Below, in pieces: positions 1-9,141 of a DNA stretch of 64,000 bases. Source of the stretch: OCS155 cluster bacterium AG-422-J23. Lineage in GTDB: Bacteria; Actinomycetota; Acidimicrobiia; Actinomarinales; Actinomarinaceae. The notes under the pieces were generated by a model. It did no database searches. It saw nothing but the letters and a program-made list of their open reading frames with translations, and was not told where the DNA came from. Both the position numbers and the translations under genes were made by a program. The stretch's first letter is position 1. Each line of letters opens with the position of its first letter. The stretch spans positions 164,615-228,614 of the forward strand of contig QCMT01000001.1 in NCBI GenBank assembly GCA_003213625.1, given 5' to 3'.

Positions 1-1
1 T

Positions 2-1072
2 TCAAATTTAGAGCAAGTTGATCAAATAGTCGTCTCTCCTGGAATTAAACCAGATCATAAATTACTTAAAGAATTTCCTGAAAATAAAGTAATTACTGAT
101 ATTGATTTATTCTCAAATGAATTCAAAGGTACTTTTATAGGTGTTACTGGAACAAACGGTAAAACAACTTTTGTTAATTTATTATCAGATTTTTTAAATG
201 AAAATGGAATTGAATCTATTGCATGCGGAAATGTAGGTGTTTCACCACTTGAATTTGAATCAAATGAAAAAATTTATGCAATTGTTGAACTTTCAAGTTT
301 TCAACTTTTTTATTCAAAAAATTTAAAATTAGACTTTGGTGTATTTTTAAATTTTCACTCTGATCATCTTGATTGGCATAAAGACCTTGAAGAATATAAA
401 AGTTCAAAAATGAAATTACTGTCATTCTTGGAATCAAAAAATAATCTTATTATTGGAACAAATACAGTATCTAGGGTAAAACTTGAAAATATAATAGGAA
501 TTCCCTCAGAAGAAAAATCAAACAAAGATATAACTAAAAAGTTTGATCTCAAATTATCAAATTATCCAATTGATACCTCTATTGCATTCATTAAATTAAT
601 TGATAAATTAAATCTCAATATAGAAGATGCTTATAAATTTTTGAAAAATAAGTCAACTACGGAACATCGTTTTGAAAAAGTTAAAATTATCAATGGAACA
701 AGATTTATAAATGACTCTAAATCTACAAATTTTCACTCTGTATCCTCAGCAAGTGAAAGAGTAAAAAACGCATTACTTATTATGCATGGAATTACAAAAA
801 ATATTCCAACAAGTGAACTTCAATTATCAAATGAAATAAAAAAAATAATTATTCCCAGTGATATGAATCTGGATCACAATTTATTTCATTGTGAAGTAGA
901 AGTTATTAAATCAATTTTTGAATTAGAAGATATTTTAAAAAAAGATTTTCAAAGATTTGAAACCGTTTTATTTTCTTGTGGAGGTTCGAGTTTTAATGAT
1001 TTTGAAAATTATATTGAAAGAGGAAAATTTTTTAAATCAATAGTAAAGAATTTAAAAGGTGGAGAAAATTGA
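2..1072 (+). CDS. murD: UDP-N-acetylmuramoylalanine--D-glutamate ligase, 5' truncated by window edge
   Basis: MurD adds D-glutamate to UDP-MurNAc-L-Ala in the cytoplasm, the second Mur ligase step of peptidoglycan precursor synthesis. The reading frame is open from base 2, so the gene enters the window already in progress. An ATG at 410 is internal, not the start. The visible part has the Mur ligase P-loop (GVTGTNGKTT, bases about 143-172), the ELSSFQL segment and the middle-domain FHSDHLDWH segment, followed by the C-terminal ligase domain. The TGA stop overlaps the TTG start of ftsW by 4 nt, so the two are translationally coupled. It is the first visible gene of a murD-ftsW-murG-murC-murB-ftsQ-ftsZ series. 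About 100 N-terminal residues lie outside the window. Confidence 0.95.
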   Translation, partial: SNLEQVDQIVVSPGIKPDHKLLKEFPENKVITDIDLFSNEFKGTFIGVTGTNGKTTFVNLLSDFLNENGIESIACGNVGVSPLEFESNEKIYAIVELSSFQLFYSKNLKLDFGVFLNFHSDHLDWHKDLEEYKSSKMKLLSFLESKNNLIIGTNTVSRVKLENIIGIPSEEKSNKDITKKFDLKLSNYPIDTSIAFIKLIDKLNLNIEDAYKFLKNKSTTEHRFEKVKIINGTRFINDSKSTNFHSVSSASERVKNALLIMHGITKNIPTSELQLSNEIKKIIIPSDMNLDHNLFHCEVEVIKSIFELEDILKKDFQRFETVLFSCGGSSFNDFENYIERGKFFKSIVKNLKGGEN

Positions 1073-2157
1073 GATTTTCTTATTTATTTTTTCAAAGATT
1101 AAATCTATTCTCTATCTGGTTTCTTGTAACTTTTGGTGTTTTAGTGAATATTTCAGCTTCATCTGTCCAAGGAATGAATCAATACAACGATAATTTTTAC
1201 TTTATAAAAAGGCACATTGCTGCGGTTTTACTTGGAATTGTAATATTTAATATTGGAAAAAAAATAAATATTTCAATTCAGGAAAAATTAATAAATCTTT
1301 CAATTGTATTTGTAACTACATCACTTTTTTTTGTTTTAACTTATGGAATAGTTAGAGGAGGAAGTCGAAGATGGGTTGACTTAGGAATAATCAATTTTCA
1401 ACCAAGTGAACTAGCTAAACCATTAATTATTTTGTGGATAGCTTATCAATTATCAAACCTTGATTCAAAATATAGTGATTTATTTTATTTAAAAAGAGCA
1501 ATGTTCTTGCCTTTAATGTGTTGTCTTTTTATTTACCTTCAACCTGATTACGGAACAACACTAACTATATTTGGAATAGTTTTAGCACAAATTTTGTTCT
1601 CAAAAATTAATTTAAAGTTTCCTGTCGGTATTTTGTCTCTATCTGTAGTTCCACTATATTTTCTTGCAATTTCAGGAAACTATCGATGGAATAGAATTTT
1701 AACCTGGATAAATAAAGATTGTGATAATGGCATAGATTTATTAGGTGATTGCTTTCAATTAAATCAAAGCAGAATAGCCATAAGTTCTGGTGGGATGTTT
1801 GGGTTAGGACCTGGAACATCTCGCGCTAGGTGGGGAATGCTTCCTAATTCTCATACAGATTTTATTGCATCCATTATTGGTGAGGAATATGGATTTGTAG
1901 GATTGGTAATTTTTATAATTATTCTCGGACTTTTAATTATCTCATTGTTTGGATTGGCAATATCAACAGAAAGTGAATTTAAAAAACTTGTATTTTCTGG
2001 ATTAGGAGCATGGGTCTTAATACAAGTTGTAATTAATCTTGGAGGTGCGGTTGGTTTACTACCAATTACAGGCATTGTCTTACCATTTATTTCTTACGGG
2101 AGTAGTGCCATGGTGGCTTTGTTCGGCGGTTTAGCAATTGGTTATTCAAAATTATGA
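1069..2157 (+). CDS. ftsW: Septal peptidoglycan glycosyltransferase FtsW (SEDS family)
   Basis: A multi-pass inner-membrane SEDS protein that polymerises lipid II into glycan strands at the division septum. The protein is 362 aa and strongly hydrophobic throughout. It carries the SEDS signatures GSRRWVDLG with QPSELAK and, near the C-terminus, a LPNSHTDFI segment and an LPFISYG(G/S) segment (here LPFISYGSS). FtsW is preferred over RodA because the gene sits between murD and murG. The start is TTG at 1069, sharing TTGA with the murD stop; the stop overlaps the murG ATG as ATGA. The usual cytosolic C-terminal extension of actinobacterial FtsW is absent, since the protein ends right after the last membrane segment. 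Confidence 0.95.
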   Translation: MRFSYLFFQRLNLFSIWFLVTFGVLVNISASSVQGMNQYNDNFYFIKRHIAAVLLGIVIFNIGKKINISIQEKLINLSIVFVTTSLFFVLTYGIVRGGSRRWVDLGIINFQPSELAKPLIILWIAYQLSNLDSKYSDLFYLKRAMFLPLMCCLFIYLQPDYGTTLTIFGIVLAQILFSKINLKFPVGILSLSVVPLYFLAISGNYRWNRILTWINKDCDNGIDLLGDCFQLNQSRIAISSGGMFGLGPGTSRARWGMLPNSHTDFIASIIGEEYGFVGLVIFIIILGLLIISLFGLAISTESEFKKLVFSGLGAWVLIQVVINLGGAVGLLPITGIVLPFISYGSSAMVALFGGLAIGYSKL

Positions 2158-3185
2158 AACAAAATACAATAGTCTTTTTTTGTGTTGGTACTGGGGGACA
2201 TGTATTACCTGTTATTAATTTGATTGATGATTTACATCAAAGAGGCATAGAAAAAAGAAAAATAGAGGTAGTAACAGATAAAAGAGGATCTCAATATTTT
2301 AAAGATAGAGATATAGATGTTCATTCAATAGACATATATAGATCAAAGACAGGCATGGTTGGTTATATGCTAAATATCCTAAAAATAATAAAATCTATTC
2401 GGCTTATTGAAAAGAAAATAGATTTAAAGAATTGCGGAATCTTATTTACAACTGGATCATATATTGCACCCCTGGCTGGGTATTTGAGCTGGAGACATAA
2501 AATAAAATTCTTTATTCAAGAACAAAATATTTATGCTGGACTTGGTAATAAAATTGCTTCCTATTTTAAAAGTGATAAATTTACTTCCTATCCAAACACA
2601 ATAAATATAAACCAAACAAATTTAGACAACACTGGACCAATTGTTGATAAAAAAATTCAAAATAACAAATCAATTAATAAAAAAGAAATAATAATCGGAG
2701 TACAAGGCGGAAGCCAAGGGTCCGAAGAAATAAACTCTTTGATATACAAATATTTAGGCAACAACACTTTAAAAAATATAAAGATAATCCACATCGTTGG
2801 TCCAAATAATCTTGATAATTCAAAAAAATTCGAAAATTATAAGCAAATAGAGTTTATTAAAGATATGACCAATTTTTATTCATCAATTGACCTTCAAGTC
2901 TCTAGAGCGGGAGGAGGAGTATTAGAAGCTGTATTAGTAAACATTCCTTTACTACTTATTCCATACAAGCATGGCACAACATCTACCCACCAGTCAATGA
3001 ACGCAGAATATTTAGTTAAGTCAAAATTTGCTAAATTGTGTCCAAATTATGAAAGTTTAGAATATGAATTTAAGAAATTAGAAAAACTTGATAAAAGTCT
3101 ATTTGAAGAATTCGCTAAAAATAATGTTATAAAAATAGGCAATGATTTTATTGTTAATAAAATCATTGATGAAATTAATAAATGA
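2154..3185 (+). CDS. murG: UDP-GlcNAc:lipid I N-acetylglucosaminyltransferase MurG
   Basis: MurG transfers GlcNAc to lipid I to make lipid II on the cytoplasmic face of the membrane. The 343-aa protein has the N-terminal glycine-rich motif CVGTGGHVLPV, a second Rossmann half starting around IIIGVQGGSQGS, and the nucleotide-sugar-binding RAGGGVLEAVL segment with IPLLLIPY downstream. It overlaps ftsW and murC by 4 nt each (ATGA junctions), so the three are clearly one transcription and translation unit. It is slightly shorter than typical MurG (about 355 aa) but all core motifs are present. Confidence 0.95.
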   Translation: MKQNTIVFFCVGTGGHVLPVINLIDDLHQRGIEKRKIEVVTDKRGSQYFKDRDIDVHSIDIYRSKTGMVGYMLNILKIIKSIRLIEKKIDLKNCGILFTTGSYIAPLAGYLSWRHKIKFFIQEQNIYAGLGNKIASYFKSDKFTSYPNTININQTNLDNTGPIVDKKIQNNKSINKKEIIIGVQGGSQGSEEINSLIYKYLGNNTLKNIKIIHIVGPNNLDNSKKFENYKQIEFIKDMTNFYSSIDLQVSRAGGGVLEAVLVNIPLLLIPYKHGTTSTHQSMNAEYLVKSKFAKLCPNYESLEYEFKKLEKLDKSLFEEFAKNNVIKIGNDFIVNKIIDEINK

Positions 3186-4489
3186 GTTATAAAAATATTT
3201 ATATTTTAGGTGTTGGGGGTTCCGGTATGAGCTCTATAGCTAAATATTTAAAACAAAAAGGTGATAATGTCATTGGCTATGATCAAAGAAAATCATACGT
3301 AACAAATCTTTTAAATCAGGATGGAATAAAAGTTGTACATACATTAGATGAAATTACATATAAGCCTGAGAGTCTTTATATTTACTCAAGTGCTATCCCA
3401 ATTGAATCTGATAGATTTGAAGATTTTTACGATAAAGAGAACGTTTTGTCAAGACCAGAGTATTTAAAAAATTTATCAGAAAATCATAAGATAATAGGAA
3501 TAACAGGAACACATGGCAAGACTTCCACAACTGCTTTGCTTTCACACATATTTCATTACAATAATGTAAACGTTTCTTACTTATATGGTGGGATTACAAC
3601 TTTTAATGGAATTGGTGGACACTATGGTGATCCTGATCAGCCACTTATTTTAGAAACCGACGAGGCATTTAATACTTTTGAAAAAATTAAGATATCCGAT
3701 TTACTAGTTTTAAATGTTGATAGTGATCACTTAGACTATTTTAAAAATCTTGATAACTATAAAGATGCTTTCTACAAAGTCATGAAAAATGTAACGGATA
3801 ATTTGGTTATTAATAATGATGATCTAAATATTAAATCTATGAAGGAGTTAAAAAACCCAGTAAGTTACGGCAAAGATATAGCAGCTGACTTTAAAGTACA
3901 AAGTCCTGGAACCTTTATATATGAAAATAACAAATATGAAATCAAGTCTGACATTATTGGTGACCACTTTAAAGCTAATATGCTAGGTGCAATTATATTA
4001 GCTTTATTAAATGGTATTGAAATTAAAAATTCTTTGAATGCAATTGAATCATTTGCAGGTGTAAAAAGAAGAATAGAACTTATCGGAATATCTAAAGGTG
4101 TATTAATTTACGATGATTATGGTCATCATCCTACAGAAATGGAGGCAACTATAACTGCATTAAAGCAGCAAACTGAGAGAAAACTTTATGTTGTATTTCA
4201 ACCTCACAGGTATACAAGAACAATGGAGTACTTTAATTCATTTAAAGATTCTCTAAAATTAGCAGATTTTGCAATTGTAACTGATATATATCCGGCTGGA
4301 GAGTCTCCAATACCAGGAATATCTAGTAAAAACTTTGAAGAAGATAGTATAAAGTATTTAAAATCCATAAGGTATGTACCTGAATATTTATCGAAAAAAG
4401 TACAAAATGGAGATATAGTATTAACACTAGGAGCTGGTGATATTACCTTACTTGGTCCAAAAATATTAAAATATTTAAATGAATATTAA
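3182..4489 (+). CDS. murC: UDP-N-acetylmuramate--L-alanine ligase MurC
   Basis: MurC is the first Mur ligase and adds L-alanine to UDP-MurNAc using ATP. The 435-aa protein starts with an N-terminal UDP-binding Rossmann motif (GVGGSGMSSIA). It has the ATP P-loop GITGTHGKTSTT around residue 105, the middle-domain segments LETDEAF and NVDSDHLDYF, and a C-terminal domain with YDDYGHHPTE and FQPHRYTRT, which is characteristic of MurC. It overlaps murG by 4 nt and murB by 11 nt. The order murG-murC-murB-ftsQ-ftsZ is the common actinobacterial and Firmicute division-cluster order. Confidence 0.96.
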   Translation: MSYKNIYILGVGGSGMSSIAKYLKQKGDNVIGYDQRKSYVTNLLNQDGIKVVHTLDEITYKPESLYIYSSAIPIESDRFEDFYDKENVLSRPEYLKNLSENHKIIGITGTHGKTSTTALLSHIFHYNNVNVSYLYGGITTFNGIGGHYGDPDQPLILETDEAFNTFEKIKISDLLVLNVDSDHLDYFKNLDNYKDAFYKVMKNVTDNLVINNDDLNIKSMKELKNPVSYGKDIAADFKVQSPGTFIYENNKYEIKSDIIGDHFKANMLGAIILALLNGIEIKNSLNAIESFAGVKRRIELIGISKGVLIYDDYGHHPTEMEATITALKQQTERKLYVVFQPHRYTRTMEYFNSFKDSLKLADFAIVTDIYPAGESPIPGISSKNFEEDSIKYLKSIRYVPEYLSKKVQNGDIVLTLGAGDITLLGPKILKYLNEY

Positions 4490-5339
4490 TAGTGTAAATT
4501 TATCAGAAGTAACCACTTATAGGTTTGGTGGAATTTGTAAAAACTTTATAAGTATTGAATCTGAAGATGAGCTATCTCATTTAGAAAAAATTATAAAAGG
4601 AAAACAAAATGTTATCTTAGGAAAAGGATCAAATGTTGCATTTTCTGACAAAGAATTTTATGGAAATGTGCTTACTCCTAAATTTGAAGAATTAACGTTA
4701 TCAGATAATTTTGAAATAAAAGTAGGTTCGTCAGTTTTCTTACCTAAACTCTCAAGATTCTTTAAAGACAATTCACTATCTAACGCAGAGTTTTTGATTG
4801 GCATTCCAGGAACAGTAGGAGGGGCAATAAAAATGAATGCCGGTGCTTATGGCTGGGAATTTTCTGAGTTATTAAAGGACTTAAGATGTTTTAACTTGGA
4901 AACATTTGAAATTGAAATTTTAAAAAAGGAAGAGTTAGAGTTTTCATATAGAAAATCTAAAAATCTTGACAATAAAATAATTTTAAGTGCAACACTTACA
5001 GTTGAAAAAGGCGATAAAAAAATAATTGATAAAAATCTATCGGATTTTAACGAGAAGAGAAAAAAATCACAACCAGCTGCTATTTATAATGCGGGTAGTG
5101 TATTTAAAAATACCAGTGATTATTTTGCAGGTGAACTTATTGATAATGCTGGTCTTAAAGGCTATAAAATTGATGGTGTTGGCGTAAGTGAAAAGCATGC
5201 TAATTTCTTTGTAGCTGAAAAGGGTGCAAAAGCTATATCATTATTTAAACTTGTTCAATATGTAAAAGATAAAGTATCAACAAAATTTGGAATTACTTTA
5301 GAAGAGGAGATTATTTTTATTGGTGACTTTACAAAATGA
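4479..5339 (+). CDS. murB: UDP-N-acetylenolpyruvoylglucosamine reductase MurB
   Basis: A FAD-dependent enzyme that reduces UDP-GlcNAc-enolpyruvate to UDP-MurNAc with NADPH. The 286-aa protein has the NTYRFGG-type start (here VTTYRFGGICK), the FAD-binding segment LGKGSNVAFSD, the GIPGTVGGAIKMNAGAYG block, and the YRKSKNL and SVFKN segments. The end has HANFFV, as in MurB. The ATG at 4479 lies within murC (11-nt overlap) and the stop overlaps the ftsQ start. The length fits type II (Bacillus-like) MurB, which lacks the extra loop of the E. coli enzyme. Confidence 0.95.
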   Translation: MNINSVNLSEVTTYRFGGICKNFISIESEDELSHLEKIIKGKQNVILGKGSNVAFSDKEFYGNVLTPKFEELTLSDNFEIKVGSSVFLPKLSRFFKDNSLSNAEFLIGIPGTVGGAIKMNAGAYGWEFSELLKDLRCFNLETFEIEILKKEELEFSYRKSKNLDNKIILSATLTVEKGDKKIIDKNLSDFNEKRKKSQPAAIYNAGSVFKNTSDYFAGELIDNAGLKGYKIDGVGVSEKHANFFVAEKGAKAISLFKLVQYVKDKVSTKFGITLEEEIIFIGDFTK

Positions 5340-6034
5340 ATGAGTTGGTAAATTTAGAACAAAGATCATTTAAGACTTTCTCAATATTTTCGTTTTTTTC
5401 TCTAATAGCTTTGATTGCATTTTTATCAATGTTTTCCTCAAAATATACAGTTACCGACATTAATTATGAAAAAAATATTGACTTAAATTACAGTTCTTTT
5501 GACTTCGTTAAAGGTAAATCAATTTGGTTCATTAATGAATCTGATTTTGGTCAATTTTATCAAGACAATTTAAGTGTTGAAAGCTTAGTAATAAGTAAAC
5601 AACTTCCTAATCTTATATTTATAGATATTGTTATCCACAAAAAAATTATCGTTATAAGCGATCTAAGAGATACGAACCCAAAAGAAGTCATCTTATATAA
5701 AAATTTATATACAGAACTCGCAGAATCAAATAACCGACTACCACGTTTAACAATTACAAATGGACCTATACCAGACGGATTTTATAGTGAAATAATTTCC
5801 CTGATCTTAACAGTAAGTAAGTATGAAATATCAATTCAAGATTTAAAGATGCTATATGATGGCATTGAACTTACCGGATCGTACAAAAACACCTTACTTA
5901 ATATTGGTCGACCAGTTGACCTTTCAAAAAAAGGATCTGTTGTTGGATACATACTAGAAGAAGATGATTGCGATGGGGAAGTGACCATCATCGATTCAAA
6001 TAGTGAAGACATTGAAACTATAATTAGTTGTTAA
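5336..6034 (+). CDS. ftsQ: Cell division protein FtsQ/DivIB-like
   Basis: A probable bitopic division protein linking FtsW/FtsI to the other divisome membrane proteins. The 232-aa sequence shows a short cytoplasmic N-terminus, one membrane helix (about residues 17-34, rich in Phe, Leu, Ile and Ala), then an external domain whose first part (FVKGKSIWFINESDF, then ISKQLPNLIFIDI) matches the POTRA pattern of FtsQ. Position between murB and ftsZ supports the call. It starts at ATG 5336, overlapping the murB stop. Sequence conservation in this family is weak, so the assignment rests on topology plus context. The C-terminus ends in an acidic stretch and a Cys. Confidence 0.8.
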   Translation: MNELVNLEQRSFKTFSIFSFFSLIALIAFLSMFSSKYTVTDINYEKNIDLNYSSFDFVKGKSIWFINESDFGQFYQDNLSVESLVISKQLPNLIFIDIVIHKKIIVISDLRDTNPKEVILYKNLYTELAESNNRLPRLTITNGPIPDGFYSEIISLILTVSKYEISIQDLKMLYDGIELTGSYKNTLLNIGRPVDLSKKGSVVGYILEEDDCDGEVTIIDSNSEDIETIISC

Positions 6035-6125
6035 AATCTAAATCTATACTTTACATCCAGATAAAAATTAAAAAAAGTTTTGGATATACTTAAATTATTG
6101 ATAATCTACAACGTAAGGAAAAATT

Positions 6126-7271
6126 ATGGCAACAAAAAAACAAACAAAATCTAAAGCTAGGGTAACCAAACCCAAAGCAAAAAAGGCTGCGGCTAAAACT
6201 AAGTCTAAAAAAACTGCAGTTAAAAAAAGTTCTAAGCAAAAAGGAGTTAACTTAAATATGAGACCTAGAAACTATGCAGCAGTTATAAAAGTTGTTGGAG
6301 TTGGTGGCGGTGGAACCAACGCTGTTAACAGAATGATAAAAATGGGTATTAAAGGTGTTGATTTTGTAGCTTGTAATACAGACGCCCAAAGCTTACTTGG
6401 TTCAAAAGCTGATTTAAAATTAGATCTCGGTCGAAAATCAACTAGAGGTCTAGGTGCTGGTGCAAATCCAGAAGTAGGAAGACAAGCAGCAGTAGATTCT
6501 GAAGAACTTATAAATGAAGCTTTAAAAGGTGCAGACATGGTTTTCATCGCTGCAGGTGAAGGTGGTGGAACTGGAACAGGTGCATCACCTATATTAGCAA
6601 ACATAGCTCATGAGATGGGAGCTTTAACTGTAGGTGTTGTTACAAGACCATTTGGTTTTGAAGGTAGAAGAAGATCAGTTCAAGCTGAAGAAGGAATACA
6701 AGCACTTAGAGATGTAGTTGATACATTAATTGTTATTCCTAATGATCGACTTTTACAAATTAGTGATAAAGATATCAAAATAAGTGAAGCCTATCTCAAA
6801 TCTGATGAGATACTTGCAAATGGCGTAAGAGGTATTACAGGTTTAATAACAAACCCTGGAATAATAAATGTTGACTTTGCTGATGTAAAAACAATATTAA
6901 AAGATGCTGGTAATGCCGTACTTGGAATTGGAAGGTCTACTGGAGAACAAAGAGCTCCTAATGCCGCACAAGCAGCTATTTCTTCACCACTATTAGAAGC
7001 AAATATGGACGGAGCTGAGGGTGTTCTAATAACAATTGCTGGATCTGAGGATCTAAAACTTCAAGAAGTAAATGAAGCAGCAAGAGTGATTACCGAAAGA
7101 GCAGATGATAATGCAGAAATTATATTCGGACATCTTGTTGACGATTCTTTAGGTGACGCTGTAGAAGTAACAGTTGTTGCAGCAGGATTTGGGCAAAGAC
7201 CAAACAGAAGAGTGTCATCTGACTTTGATGAAAACGGAGGAGATAATCTCCCTGATTTCATCAGAGGATGA
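6126..7271 (+). CDS. ftsZ: Tubulin-like division GTPase FtsZ with a lysine-rich N-terminal tail
   Basis: FtsZ polymerises into the Z-ring that recruits the divisome. The core (from about residue 47) is canonical: [15 protein letters not shown], the NTDAQSL segment, the tubulin signature [10 protein letters not shown], and the T7-loop region. The C-terminus is a short linker plus a conserved-type peptide DNLPDFIRG. Residues 2-44 form an extra tail with 16 Lys, one Arg and no acidic residue, resembling a histone H1 tail. The ATG at 6126 has a good Shine-Dalgarno (AAGGA at 6115-6119). A second AAGGAG (6241-6246) precedes an in-frame ATG at 6258 that matches the usual FtsZ start, so two forms (381 and 337 aa) are possible. 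The 91-nt gap upstream (6035-6125) probably holds a promoter; TATACT and GATAAT are candidate -10 elements. Confidence 0.96.
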   Translation: MATKKQTKSKARVTKPKAKKAAAKTKSKKTAVKKSSKQKGVNLNMRPRNYAAVIKVVGVGGGGTNAVNRMIKMGIKGVDFVACNTDAQSLLGSKADLKLDLGRKSTRGLGAGANPEVGRQAAVDSEELINEALKGADMVFIAAGEGGGTGTGASPILANIAHEMGALTVGVVTRPFGFEGRRRSVQAEEGIQALRDVVDTLIVIPNDRLLQISDKDIKISEAYLKSDEILANGVRGITGLITNPGIINVDFADVKTILKDAGNAVLGIGRSTGEQRAPNAAQAAISSPLLEANMDGAEGVLITIAGSEDLKLQEVNEAARVITERADDNAEIIFGHLVDDSLGDAVEVTVVAAGFGQRPNRRVSSDFDENGGDNLPDFIRG

Positions 7272-7840
7272 TTAAGTCTAAATTAATATCTAAAGCAACT
7301 TTTTATAACAAATCAGGCAATAAAGATATAGCCAGCTTTACTGAGGTTGCTTCAATGAATCAAACTCATAGCAACGTAGTTTTAGAAATTGAGCGAAGCG
7401 GCGTTTATGATGCCGATGCTTTAATTACAACAAAAAAGAATCTATTACTAGTTGTTTCAACAGCAGACTGCATGCCTGTTGTTATATCAGACAATACAAG
7501 AATAGGAATTATTCATGCTGGATGGAAAGGTGTAGAAAATAAAATATTTTATAATGCAATCAAAAATTTCGATAAAAATAAGTTGAAAGTATCAATTGGA
7601 CCTCATGCAAAATCATGTTGCTATGAAATTCAAGATGATTTAAGCTATAAGTTTCAAAATTACACTGTTGAAAGAGAAGAAAAAAAATTTTTAAATTTAA
7701 GTGGGGACATAATTTTTTTCTGTAAAAAAAACAACATTGAGTTAGAAATAGCTAATGAGTGCACAATAGGAGATACAATGTTTCATTCATACAGAAGAGA
7801 CAAAACTTCAATGAGACAGGAGAGCACTGTATGGATGTAA
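7268..7840 (+). CDS. pgeF: Peptidoglycan editing factor PgeF / YfiH (multicopper 'laccase' domain family)
   Basis: A YfiH/COG1496 protein; E. coli PgeF is known to limit misincorporation of L-Ser for L-Ala in peptidoglycan precursors. The 190-aa sequence shows the family landmarks: [19 protein letters not shown] with the conserved Cys, IIHAGWKGV with the conserved His, and [12 protein letters not shown] with another conserved Cys, ending in the STVW motif. The N-terminus is about 40-50 residues shorter than typical family members. It overlaps ftsZ by 4 nt and sits in the classic ftsZ-pgeF-yggS-sepF order. Confidence 0.9.
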   Translation: MIKSKLISKATFYNKSGNKDIASFTEVASMNQTHSNVVLEIERSGVYDADALITTKKNLLLVVSTADCMPVVISDNTRIGIIHAGWKGVENKIFYNAIKNFDKNKLKVSIGPHAKSCCYEIQDDLSYKFQNYTVEREEKKFLNLSGDIIFFCKKNNIELEIANECTIGDTMFHSYRRDKTSMRQESTVWM

Positions 7841-8445
7841 CTATGCTTAATGAAATAAGCGATGAAGTTAAAAAATATAATGCAAGACTACTACCAGTAA
7901 TTAAAGGCCGAGAGAATGACAAAATTTCAAAAGTATATAATGAGGGATTTAGAGAATTTGGTGAAAATAGATTGGATGAATTATTAGATCACAAAAGTAA
8001 TTTTAAAGATTGCCATTTTCATTTTATTGCACCACTCCAATCTAGAAAAATTCCTGAAATTTTGAAAAATTCCAAAAGTGTACACACAGTTTCAAGACTC
8101 AAAGAAGTAGAAAAAATTGATTTACTTTATAATAACCATGAAATATTTGTTCAGATAAATATTGATAATGATCCAAAAAAAAGCGGGATCAACTTAAATG
8201 ATGTTCAAAAGTTTTTTGAAAAATTCGAGAATTATAGTTTTTTTCCAAATGGAATAATGTGTATTCCAGATATCAGTAGTGACCCAAGAGAATCCTTTAA
8301 AAATATGAATGATATAAATCAAAAACTTTTAGATAATTATAAACAATATAATGGAGAACTATCTATGGGAATGTCTAGTGACTATAAAATTGCATTAGAT
8401 TATGGTGCTACAATAATACGCGTAGGTAGTAAAATTTTTAAATAA
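7831..8445 (+). CDS. yggS: YggS-family pyridoxal phosphate homeostasis protein
   Basis: A PLP-binding protein of the COG0325 (YggS/PROSC) family, involved in vitamin B6 and amino-acid homeostasis without known catalysis. It is recognised by the PLP-lysine region LLPVIKGREN (lysine kept where most homologues have AVSK), REFGENRLDEL, the HFIAPLQSRKI segment (family HFIGxLQxNK), VQINIDNDPKKSGI, and the C-terminal LSMGMSSDYKIAL followed by IIRVGSKIF. I chose ATG 7831 (204 aa) because AGGAG at 7818-7822 lies 8 nt upstream. An ATG at 7759 is in frame but would overlap pgeF by 82 nt and adds no family-like sequence. The N-terminal helix is short compared with homologues. Confidence 0.9.
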   Translation: MDVTMLNEISDEVKKYNARLLPVIKGRENDKISKVYNEGFREFGENRLDELLDHKSNFKDCHFHFIAPLQSRKIPEILKNSKSVHTVSRLKEVEKIDLLYNNHEIFVQINIDNDPKKSGINLNDVQKFFEKFENYSFFPNGIMCIPDISSDPRESFKNMNDINQKLLDNYKQYNGELSMGMSSDYKIALDYGATIIRVGSKIFK

Positions 8446-8882
8446 TGCTAGAAAAATTCTTAATTTCAATAGGTCTTAAACAACCAGAATATGTTGAAGA
8501 AGTTATTCCTGAAAACACTCGTACTGTAAGACCTTCATCTGAAAACAGGTTCTCGAATGAAGACTATACGGGAGATTTAAAGATTCATCAACCAAAAGAC
8601 GAGGTTGAAATTAAAGTACTGAGGTCTTTTAGCGACAGTCATCTTATAGGATCGCCGATTAAAGAAGGGTTTATTGTTGCTGTAGATATCAGAGATATTG
8701 CTGATCAAAACACTAGACAAAGAATTGTGGATTTTATAACTGGTATTGCATTTATAAGTGATGCAAAAATGCGAATAATTCATAAGGATGGAGTTTATTT
8801 GATAATTCCTTCAAACATGTCACTACCGTCAAGTGAAAGAGAGAGATTACAGTCTCTTGGCTTATACAAAATAAATGTGTAG
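8445..8882 (+). CDS. sepF: Cell division protein SepF
   Basis: SepF is the membrane anchor of FtsZ in Actinobacteria and Firmicutes. The 145-aa protein has a short N-terminal amphipathic segment (MLEKFLISIGL), a polar linker, and a C-terminal SepF/DUF552 domain (about residues 50-135) with the patterns VLRSFSDSHLIG and DQNTRQRIVDFITGIA. It begins one base inside the yggS stop and ends inside yggT. In organisms lacking FtsA and ZipA, SepF is the main Z-ring tether; neither alternative is visible in this window. Confidence 0.92.
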   Translation: MLEKFLISIGLKQPEYVEEVIPENTRTVRPSSENRFSNEDYTGDLKIHQPKDEVEIKVLRSFSDSHLIGSPIKEGFIVAVDIRDIADQNTRQRIVDFITGIAFISDAKMRIIHKDGVYLIIPSNMSLPSSERERLQSLGLYKINV

Positions 8883-9141
8883 CTTATTTTTACTCGCTTT
8901 CAGATTGTTAAGTTACTCCTTGTTTTTATGGATAATTCTAAGTTGGATACAAGTTTCTAATGATCATCCAATCGGTCAGGTGAAAATGATATTAGACAGA
9001 TTCTATGGAAGGCTTCTTGAGCCAATAAGATCTAGAATTGGTCCATTGAGGATTGGAATGGCAGGTATTGATTTATCACCAATCGTTTTGATATTAGGTA
9101 TAAACTTTTTACAACCAATTATCTTAAGATTCGTTTGTTAA
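8875..9141 (+). CDS. yggT: YggT-family membrane protein
   Basis: A small (88 aa) integral membrane protein of the YggT family with two hydrophobic segments (about residues 3-24 and 66-86) flanking the family signature region (FYGRLLEPIRSRIGPLRIG, then GIDLSPIVLIL). Its molecular role is poorly defined, but in Actinobacteria and Firmicutes it lies between sepF and divIVA and is presumed linked to division or envelope. It overlaps sepF by 8 nt and runs tail-to-tail into ileS with an 18-nt overlap. divIVA, normally next, is absent. Confidence 0.88.
   Translation: MCSLFLLAFRLLSYSLFLWIILSWIQVSNDHPIGQVKMILDRFYGRLLEPIRSRIGPLRIGMAGIDLSPIVLILGINFLQPIILRFVC

Noticed and set aside
6272-6604. A 110-aa open frame on the minus strand inside ftsZ
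   Set aside because: It is antisense to a strongly conserved gene; the Pro/Ala/Val-rich translation is a codon-bias shadow of Gly/Ala-rich FtsZ sequence.
7759-7830. An upstream start for yggS
   Set aside because: It would overlap pgeF by 82 nt, and a good AGGAG precedes the ATG at 7831.
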